NCBI RefSeq assembly: GCF_040712315.1
Contig: NC_134015.1
Coordinates: 7,095,945 to 7,159,944 of the forward strand
DNA length: 64,000 nucleotides
Source: Castanea sativa
Lineage: Eukaryota > Streptophyta > Magnoliopsida > Fagales > Fagaceae
Reading direction: 5' to 3'
Shown piece by piece: positions 56,418-64,000 of this stretch (positions within the stretch are counted from its first letter, which is position 1; each line of letters starts with the position of its first letter). The translations under genes and the position numbers were made by a program. A model generated the notes under the pieces. It saw nothing but the letters and a program-made list of their open reading frames with translations. It was not told the origin of the DNA and did no database searches.

Positions 56418-56936
56418 TCAAGGCAGGTGACTGATAATGGCTTCCGCATTGTTTTGTAGCTGGCTAAGTGTGGTAGTCGATTCAGATATTGGAGACTTGA
56501 AGGGTTTACCCTGGAAAACTTGGTCACACCTTTGTCTATTGACCGTGGCCTCTGACATCCAGTCCTTAACACTAACATAGTTGCTATCTGCCAAGGAAAC
56601 GCCCGCGGCCTGAAGTTTCTCAACTACAGTTAAATAGTAATCAGAGCAACTGCTTAGGGCTTGCTTCAAGCCCTCGTCCTTTGCTGAATTTTTCTGTTTG
56701 ATGATTTCGGTATCTACATCGCTAGCTTTAGTCTCTAAATGTTTTAATGAAATTTTGGCTAAAGTCAGGAGATCTGTAGCTGCTTTGGCCGCAGGGTCCG
56801 GTACAAAAGTCTCTAGGCACAGAACCTTGTAAATGGTGTAACCACAAGCTTGTTCAACCAAGGGGGTCTGGCAAAGAATTTGGGTTGGAAAGACAGTCAA
56901 AAGAAGCACAAAGACGAGGCTTGAAATGGGATTCAT
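56418..56936 (-). CDS. Pectin methylesterase/invertase inhibitor-domain protein, copy 3 (intact)
   Basis: This 172-residue intronless gene has a signal peptide that is residue-for-residue the same as copy 1 over the first 20 positions (MNPISSLVFVLLLTVFPTQI). The mature part is strongly diverged: EQACGYTIYKVLC keeps the first Cys pair, and SSCSDYY and QRCDQVF keep the other two. PISESTTTLSQLQNNAEAI is the C-terminal helix. The family role is inhibition of invertase or pectin methylesterase in the cell wall; target specificity is not readable. Divergence against copy 1 suggests a separate function. Confidence 0.92.
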   Translation of the reverse strand: MNPISSLVFVLLLTVFPTQILCQTPLVEQACGYTIYKVLCLETFVPDPAAKAATDLLTLAKISLKHLETKASDVDTEIIKQKNSAKDEGLKQALSSCSDYYLTVVEKLQAAGVSLADSNYVSVKDWMSEATVNRQRCDQVFQGKPFKSPISESTTTLSQLQNNAEAIISHLP

Positions 56937-56977
56937 GTTTCCACTATAATGTTTTCTTTTCAGATAAATTTTATGTT

Positions 56978-56985
56978 TTTAAATA
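56978..56985 (-). promoter_or_regulatory. TATA box of inhibitor copy 3
   Basis: TATTTAAA on the minus strand, about 42 bases before the ATG, as in copy 1. Confidence 0.5.
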
Positions 56986-57200
56986 GGTGTGGTCAATCTA
57001 GCTATTGGGCTTCTTCTTTTTTTGTGTTTTTGAGAAACTTGTAGCTATTGGACTATGTTTATATAGAGAAGAGTTGGGATCTGATCGGTTCTAAGTTCAA
57101 CTACCTATTTAGAAAGTTGATCTATAAAAAGTAAACGGAATATTTTAGTGCAGGATTGAATTACATATGACCATACAACGACACTATTCAACCGGTCCCT

Positions 57201-57206
57201 TTGACC
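57201..57206 (+). promoter_or_regulatory. Conserved W-box-like motif upstream of inhibitor copy 3
   Basis: TTGACC within AACCGGTCCCTTTGACCTTA, the third instance of the block described at 27023. Confidence 0.3.
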
Positions 57207-57217
57207 TTACCGTGGTT

Positions 57218-58539
57218 ATTACAAGGAGTTTGTACTTAGAACCATCCACTCCCAAGTTTCTAGCAAAACTTTTCTATCTTCCCTTTATTTTTAGTTGACA
57301 TAAGTAATTATTATTTGTTCGGGATTAAGTCTTGTTGTATAAGAATGTTCTTCTCTATTTCATTTAATTAATAGAAGATTCGGTACTTGTTTGGATCCAA
57401 TATTAATCTATAAATTATTGGTTCCATAGTCATGACCATTATTAAGATTGAAGGGGCTTGATTTTACTTTCCTTCCTAAATAGAAATATAGGTGGGGGGG
57501 AATTGATGGGTTCTACCCCCTTAGAAATAGGGATAAGATAACCAGAATTGCACATATAAATTAAGAATAGGTTTAATAACAATTTTTTTTTTCCATAATT
57601 AGCTAAAGTGATAAATTGTGAATGGTGGTAAATATTTAGTAAATTGTATTAGACATTGTAATGTAATAGCTATTCGTAGGGTTTAACTATTCTTTAGTTA
57701 GTTATTTTTACACTACATAGAATAGTCATTCCTTATGAATAGCTATTTTTCAAAATGATGAATAGTTATTGTTCTTTAAAAAATTTGTAGCAATTATTCT
57801 TTAGCAAGTACAATAATTTCTAAAATTAATATATATTCAAATAAACAAACTTACCATATACAAGTAAAAATTATAAAAATAAAAAATCATAAAAAAAATA
57901 ATTCATTTCTCTCAATTTAAAAAAAATATATTATTTTTAAGGAAATATAATTGTTTGAGTAAGATATTTCATAAAATAAATCTTAAGTTATATTCTAATG
58001 TTACAACTCATAACCAAACTTATGAACAGATTTAGTTATTTTATTACAACACATTTTATTTTCAATAATAAATATTACAATTCTTGTTGTAATCTTCATT
58101 TAGTGTACTAAACATGCCTTTAATGGTAGGCTTATGTAAAAATAATTGTCAACCATTTACAACTTGCCAACAACAAATTGCAAAAATAAAAATTAAAGGC
58201 AGTGAACTTTTGTGTCAATAGCAGAGTTGATAAGAGGAACAACAAATTGCAAAAATAAAGAGTGGGAAATTTGTGTCAATAGCAGAGCTATTAAGAGGAA
58301 CAAATCCCATGGTTGAAATTTCTAATTTTATGAATATCATCATAGTTTAAAACTGAAATGGGAAAAGACACACATTGAGTCGTCATTGTATTCTGTCCCA
58401 TCCCATTAGCTATAAGCTATAGATGGTTTTAATAATGTCTTCACAAAATTGGCATAGACTTACGCTTTCAAAGTTTTTTTTTTGGATGAATGAATGTACG
58501 CGAGTTTAAAGTTTGAAAAATGCTATCATGTATGGTTAC
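57218..58539. repeat. Intergenic with a 70-bp tandem duplication
   Basis: Two copies of a unit beginning CAACAAATTGCAAAAATAAA lie at 58171 and 58240, each followed by TTGTGTCAATAGCAGAG and AAGAGGAACAA. Around 57660-57780 the word GAATAGCTATT recurs in both senses. No gene is seen. Confidence 0.6.
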
Positions 58540-58603
58540 GAGTCCAAATCTTCTGTCCCACTTTTCCTGCTCCACTCTATACTCCACCAATAAAAACTTG
58601 CCA

Positions 58604-58609
58604 CGTGTT
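58604..58609. promoter_or_regulatory. G-box (CACGTG) in the MITE, distal
   Basis: CACGTG in CCACGTGTT, bound by bZIP or bHLH factors in plants. It lies about 385 bases upstream of the epoxide hydrolase start. Function is inferred from motif only. Confidence 0.4.
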
Positions 58610-58693
58610 TACTTAATTAATTAAATACTACTATTAATTAATAACGATAGCATTAATAAGTCAATAATGATAGTATTTAATTAATTAGGTGAA

Positions 58694-58699
58694 CACGTG
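58694..58699. promoter_or_regulatory. G-box (CACGTG) in the MITE, proximal
   Basis: CACGTG in AACACGTGGC, an ABRE-like context, about 295 bases upstream of the ATG. Confidence 0.4.
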
Positions 58700-58991
58700 G
58701 CAAGTTTTTATTGGTGAAGTATAGAGTGGAGCAGAAAAAGTGGGACAGAAGATTTGAACTCGTTTTGCTACTGTCTTCTTTCCCGACAGTCCTTTGCCTT
58801 GAAAAGCAAAGCTAGCCCTTCCCAAACTCAACTTTTCTGTGCTCTGCATTAACTCCTGTACCGGTCATAACACCTCTCTTTAAATCCACTAGCTAGCTAC
58901 TTCCACCACCCCAAGAAGCTTAAGCAGTTAAGCTCATGAGAGAGAGCAAAGAGAAAAAAAGAGTTTTAACTTCTTAGACAGAGAGACAGGC

Positions 58992-60701
58992 ATGGAGGGG
59001 ATAGATCATAGGATTGTGAGTGTCAATGGCAACAAAATGCACATAGCAGAAAAAGGACAAGGCCCGGTAGTACTATTCCTCCATGGCTTCCCTGAGCTTT
59101 GGTACTCCTGGCGCCACCAGATTCATGCTTTGAGCTCACTTGGATACCATGCTGTAGCACCAGATCTCCGGGGCTTCGGTGACACTGAAGCACCAACTTC
59201 CATCACCAGCTACACCTGCGATCACATTGTCAATGACCTTGTTGCTCTCATTGACTCTCTGGGTGTGGAGCAAGTGTTTCTTGTAGCACATGATTGGGGA
59301 GCCATCATGGGTTGGTACTTGTGCTTGTTTAAGCCTGAAAGAGTGAAGGCATTTGTGTGCCTTAGTGTTCCATTCACGCCCAGGAGTCCACAGATGAAGC
59401 CAATGGATAGAATGCGAGGTTTCTTTGAAGATGACTACTATATATGCAGATTTCAGGTTCTTGTTTTGTTAACATAACCAGATTTGGCTTCTTGTATGCT
59501 TAAATGATCATGTTTTAGTATAAAATCTTATTTGTTTAATCCCATTTGCCTTTTCGGTACCTAGTTTCTATGAAACAGCTGAAACAGTTAGGTAAGCATG
59601 CTTGTTTGATTTGAGCAAAGGCTCTCTAAGTCACATTATTTGCTTTGCTATGATTCTTGCTCAAGATTTTTAGGCTTAGACTTTAGTACACGTTACATTC
59701 CAAGTTATAAGAGGCTAATCTTGGACTCTGAAATTTGAAAACCAAAATTTGGTAACTAATATCTTATATCGCCACCCAATTTTACTTTGATATTTCCATA
59801 TGTGTTGCAGGCAGCAGGAGAAATTGAAGCTGAGATTGCAGAATAAGGTACAGCAAATGTACTCAAGACCATTTTCTCAATTCGAAAACCAGGTCCACCC
59901 TGCTTCCCTAAAGGAAATGCATTTGGAATCCGTACCAATGCTTCAATTTCCTTGCCCTCTTGGCTTTCAGAAGAAGAGCTTACTTATTATGTCACAAAAT
60001 TTGACCAGAAAGGCTTCACTGGAGGATTGAACTACTACCGAGCAATTGACCAGTATGTTACAAACTTTAATGAAAATGTTTCAAAATCTAAATATCAAAA
60101 CATTTCTTATGCTTAAGACTTGATATTTAACAAATTCTAGGTGCCCATTTCACGTTTAAGGTTTTAATTCTTAAATCCAACTATGTATAGAGAGTCATGT
60201 TTTTTAAAATGACCATATCTTAGATTTGTAATATTTAATATGAAACATGAGATTGATTCATTTTAAATGGAGTTGATCCTCTTCCAAGACGCTCACCCAG
60301 CTCGTTTTTAATCAACAAAAGAACCAAAATCTTGGGCTCACATCAAATATAAGCATGAAAACTTGAACCTTGGCCTTCCTTAACATTAAATGTCCCAGTA
60401 CTTTGATATTCATAAAACAAACGTTTGATGATTTGTTTCTGATTATTGCAGAAACTGGGAGGTCACAGAAAAATGGACCGGAGTGCAAGTGAAGGTACCT
60501 GTGAAGTTCATAGTGGGGGATTTGGACATGGTATACACCACCCTGGGGACAAATGAATATATACACAACGGTGGTTTCAAGAAAGATGTGCCGTTTTTGG
60601 AGGAAACTGTTGTGATGGAAGGGGTGGGTCACTTCATCAACCAAGATAAAGCTGAGGAAATCGGCTCTCACATCTATGACTTCATTAAGAAGTTCAAATA
60701 A
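58992..60701 (+). pseudogene. Soluble epoxide hydrolase gene with an in-frame stop in exon 2
   Basis: Three exons: 58992-59456, 59811-60052 and 60452-60701, with GT-AG introns of 354 and 399 bp. The alpha/beta-hydrolase opens fatty-acid and other epoxides with water in the cytosol or peroxisome. Visible are HGFPE (oxyanion hole, residues 31-35), DLRGFGDT, nucleophile HDWGA (Asp101), lid Tyr in DDYYICRF and in GGLNYYRA, GDLDMVY (acid) and GVGHF (catalytic His). It ends IYDFIKKFK at about the usual family length. Codon 12 of exon 2 (59844-59846) is TAA where relatives have a hydrophobic residue before GT; the frame is otherwise unbroken to the end. Without readthrough the product is 166 residues and lacks the lid Tyr and His. 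The start is the first ATG after a GA-rich leader. Confidence 0.88.
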
Positions 60702-61293
60702 ATTCTGTTAGTAATTTTTGCACTGTTTCTATGGGTTCATTAGGATTTCAATCTGTCACCTCTAGTGGCACTAAGCTTAGTAGTTGAATAGACCTTGTCA
60801 TATGATCTGCAAGGCTGCTTTATTAAGTATGAATTTCTGCTTGAATATCTATTTCTTTACAGTCATTTCATTATGATTGAGAAGCACATATTGGTACATG
60901 GATTCCCAAATCCCAGTTATTCATGGATGGTTAAAATTTGAATTTAAATTGTTGTTTTAAGACTCACTGAGTGTGTGTGTGTGTGTAAATTACTAGTAAA
61001 AAGAATTATATAGTTATTTTTTATATTTGTAGAAGTGGAAGTTGAATGGAAGTAGATAGGAGCTTTTGAAAGAAGCCAAAAGACTTTCATAAATTAAAAA
61101 ATAAAATAACATAACATAACATGACCAAAATGCTATGCAAGAATCAAAGAATGGCAAAATAGAGATTTCCTTCTTGTCATGTCCCACTTATTGTTGGATT
61201 TACGTGCAAAAGCCTAAGTAAATATGATGGGATCTTAATGCATTAAACACCAATTAGACTCCTCTCTCAAAAAAAAAAAAAAAAAAAAACCAA
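60702..61293. other. 3' flank of the epoxide hydrolase gene
   Basis: AATAAA overlaps the stop codon (60697-60702), and several AT-rich signals follow. There is a TG run at 60972-60987 and a poly-A run at 61269-61289. No other gene is seen. Confidence 0.5.
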
Positions 61294-61717
61294 CTAGACT
61301 CATCACACGCGCGTGCAATGAGATTTTTTTTTTTTTTAAGTGTTATAATTTTTCTTTCATTCCAATTTGAGGTTTACATGTTTTCTCATTAATATTGTGC
61401 ATTTAGAACTACTAATACAACTGGGAGTATCATGAGTCGTAATGGTCCTATTTTGTAGCAAAAAAAAAAAAAAACGTGTTTTCATTTTTATATATATAAT
61501 TTTTATTTTGAAAATCTAATTTATAAGTGAATAAAGCAATTTGAAAATCAACAGGAGAGTGACTCTATTTTTTAACCAATGTTTTAGTGAGAGTTAGAGT
61601 TGTATTTTTACCGAATTATCTTTTAGTTTTGTCTTTACTTAAACATAGAGGTGTAGGGGCATTTTTGAATTAAAAAAAAAATCTAAATATGAGAAGCCTC
61701 TTAAATAGTAGTATAGA
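61294..61717 (-). mobile_element. Short Helitron, 424 bp
   Basis: On the minus strand the 5' end is TCTATACTACTATTTAAGAG, preceded by A. The 3' end is a palindromic hairpin (GCACGCGCGTG flanked by CTCAT and ATGAG), then TCTAG followed by T. The first 18 bases equal those of the 3.1 kb Helitron at 27101. Confidence 0.72.
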
Positions 61718-61802
61718 TTAAGCCGTATTAATTTTTTAGACTCCATGGAATGTGTTTGGCTTATCACCAATTTTTTTTAAAAGGAATCTCTTTTTATTGT
61801 AA

Positions 61803-63700
61803 CTAGCCGCATACCTGCTCATTACGCGTGATAATTTTTTTAGGATGGTCTCATTAAATATTTTACTAATAATATAATTTTAGTTATTAACCATTGGTTT
61901 TTCATTAGTTTTTAAGTTAATAAAAATCTTAAATATACCTTTTTTTTTTTACCTTTACACACACACACATACACATATATAGTGAATCTTTACACATACC
62001 TTTAAGAAAACTCTATATATTCCACTTTTTTAAATGCGTAAAATTATATACTACTACTCCATAATGATAGTGGCTAATTATATATATATATATTAGTTAT
62101 CTCATTTGTAACGCTTCTTGTCATTATCATATATTTACTAACTGATGATTTGCATAACAAAGACGATAAATGAGAGGTAGCATTATTCATTAAATTTTCA
62201 AAAGTAATAATGTATGAAATAAAAATATATATATAAATATATATATATATATTATAAATAAGGTTAAATGAAATGTTAAAAAATGGATTTTTAAATTTTT
62301 TTAACTTTATTTCTTATGTAATTTCTACTACTATCAGAGAACATCTTTTTTTTAGTTATGATTAATATGGTTTCTATAGTTAGAGTTTGATTAGTTTTAA
62401 ATTTAAATTTAGTACTGTGATTGTATTTAATTATTGATTTTTGATTTAATTTTTTAAGTGAATTTAACGGTTTATCTTACTACACTGTAAAGTTTTTAAT
62501 GTTCTCTACATGGTAATCTCTATTTTATTTTTTACTTCTCCTTACAACCTCTTTGTTTTTCAATCAATGATTACTAATTGACGTTTGTTTTTTTTTCTTT
62601 ACCTACTCTTTATTACTTTGTATTGGTTTTTTTTCTATACCATCTCTCTCTCTCTCTCTCCATTGGCAACCTATCGATTTCCAAAATTTGATGATGATTC
62701 TATGACAATAAATATGCATTATTAGTTTTTTTTTCTTAATTTAGTGTTTCTAACTTGATTTGTTTTGTATTTCATTCTTCTTTTGATGCATTGAGTGTGA
62801 GAATGAGTGTTTCCCTAGCATTACTCCACTTAATGTGGACAAATTTATTTATTTAATTTAGGAAAAATATTATATTTTAAAAATTTTAAAATAAAAAAGG
62901 AGTGGAAATATAAATAATTTAATGATATATATATGGAGGATGTGGCTGAAATTAAATGTTAAATAAAATGATATGAGAAAAAAATAAAAATAAAATACAT
63001 ATCAATAAACACTAACTTATCCAAATAATTCTATGTAATATAATAATAGTACATTCTTATATACAATTTTTAATTATTTATAATGCAATATGATAATATA
63101 TAACAATCAAAGTTATAAATAAAAATAAAAATAAAAATAAAACTTAAAACACAAAACTAAATCTCATCAACCAAAATAGAGTTAAGAATACAAAACTTTA
63201 TCAAGCTAAAATAGAGATGCAAGAAAAATAAAAACAAAAATCCACCAAAAAATTGAGGGAGAAAGAGTGGGAAATAGCCACTTTTTTGTGAGAGAAAATT
63301 ATGTAAAGAATGGAAGAGTGAATAATAAATTTATACTAAGAGGATGATAATAAAAAGAAACAAAATAAAGGAAGATAAAAGGAAAGAGGAAGAGTGATAT
63401 CAAGGTAGAATGTTTGGGGAGATGAAAAGGTAATGAGAAGAAGAAAGGTCGGAGAAAGTGTAAATATTTAAAAAATAAGTGAATGTAAAAAAAATTATAG
63501 GAAAATTGGAAATAAAAAAGAAATATATATAAATGTTAAAACCAACAAAAATGAATATGTAAAGTTAATAATCTATTTATATATATTTTTTGTAAAAAAA
63601 AATAGGAATAAATAATAAATAATAATTATGTGGCGAATGACGTTGCGATAAGGTGACGTAACAGGAGCTCAGTAGCAATAAATACTATACTTCAGCTTTT
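61803..63700 (-). mobile_element. Helitron family B element (second copy)
   Basis: The minus-strand 3' end reads CACGCGTAATGAGCAGGTAT, GCGG, then CTAG with T outside (61803). The interior at 63100-63550 matches 54110-54300 (AAACTTAAAACACAAAACTA, TAGAGATGCAAGAAAAATAA and the GTGAGAGAAAAT stretch). The 5' end is somewhere near 63600-63720 and not fixed. No replicase-helicase is present. Confidence 0.45.
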
Positions 63701-64000
63701 CGTAATACTAGTATTTAAGCAATTAAAACTTACATGACAATTTCAAATAGCAAATCTGCTATTCCTAGGATCCATAATGAATCACACCGAACTAAAACTT
63801 GCAAGACAATTTCAATTTTACAACCAAAATGTTTAAAAGAAAATAATGGCTAACCAACTAATGATATTCTCTTTATTTTGCTTATTCTTGTAAGATTCAA
63901 TTGTGTAGAGTAGTATTGATGCCACAACCAGTTGATGACGTAGGGGGTAATTTGAGAATGCTGTTGTTGGTCTTGACCGAGAGAAAACTCATGGATTTAC
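63701..64000. other. Intergenic, nothing recognised
   Basis: The last 300 bases hold no gene or repeat terminus that I can support. Confidence 0.45.

Larger units (their letters stand above)
55770..57217. repeat. Third duplicate of the inhibitor gene and its flanks
   Basis: Similarity to 25820-27045 and 48820-50625 begins near CTAGTCACTAGTGCACCAAC and ends near TTTGACCTTACCGTGG. It is shorter than the copy 1/copy 2 duplication and more diverged within the coding region, so it is an older event. Confidence 0.82.
58540..58761. mobile_element. MITE with long inverted repeats, copy 2, next to the epoxide hydrolase promoter
   Basis: GAGTCCAAATCTTCTGTCCC starts the left arm, and the right arm ends GATTTGAACTC. 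The central part matches copy 1 (55939) in reverse orientation. No clear target duplication is seen. It ends 230 bases before the epoxide hydrolase ATG and brings two CACGTG motifs (in GCCACGTGTT and ACACGTGGCA). Confidence 0.82.

Noticed and set aside
1..64000. tRNA, rRNA, CRISPR arrays, bacterial operons
   Set aside because: None are visible. The only tRNA-like matches are the three copia primer-binding sites. The repeats are transposon or microsatellite derived.

Overview
This is a 64 kb stretch of plant nuclear DNA, most likely from a woody eudicot. Pointers are very AT-rich intergenic DNA with GT-AG introns, large Ty1/copia and Ty3/gypsy elements of dicot type, and pectin-methylesterase/invertase-inhibitor genes. 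The repeat style recalls Fagales, but that is an impression. Almost all of the window is transposon layered on transposon. The host genes I can support are a three-copy inhibitor family and one epoxide hydrolase, plus host-gene fragments carried inside a DNA transposon.

Positions 1-23687 hold the 3' half of a decayed Ty3/gypsy element on the plus strand. It runs: reverse transcriptase, RNase H, integrase, a four-unit tandem repeat, an antisense accessory gene, polypurine tract and 3' LTR. A 16.3 kb copia element on the minus strand split it; LTRs of equal length (1101 bp) and the 5-bp duplication ATTGG bound that insert (6504-22848). Inside the copia element lies a plus-strand copia segment (10284-16414). 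The minus part has pol but no gag, the plus part has gag but no pol, and both carry an accessory ORF downstream, giving inverted arms of about 2 kb.

Positions 23690-37976 hold a second, truncated copia element (gag, primer site, one LTR), inhibitor gene copy 1 (26248-26760, minus), and a 3.1 kb Helitron inserted in an ATT microsatellite. They also hold Tourist-like and hAT-like MITEs and a Helitron-like array of about 330-bp repeats. The inhibitor copy lies in a segmental duplication whose partner is at about 48610-52845. The partner shows the empty sites of two of these insertions.

Positions 37977-48195 are a small Helitron interrupted by a 9,650-bp CACTA element (38056-47705, target duplication GAT). 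The CACTA element carries exons of an RNA exonuclease (SDN5-like) and the activation segment of a receptor-like kinase, so it is a Pack-type gene-capturing element.

Positions 48196-57220 hold inhibitor copy 2, a pseudogene broken by a stop and a 580-bp insertion, a Helitron with a Stowaway MITE, and inhibitor copy 3 (56418-56936, minus). Positions 57221-64000 hold a 222-bp MITE with two G-boxes just upstream of a three-exon epoxide hydrolase gene (58992-60701, plus), which has one in-frame stop in exon 2, and then more Helitrons.

The genes form no pathway together. The window is best read as a record of insertion, capture and duplication around a small inhibitor family and an epoxide hydrolase.
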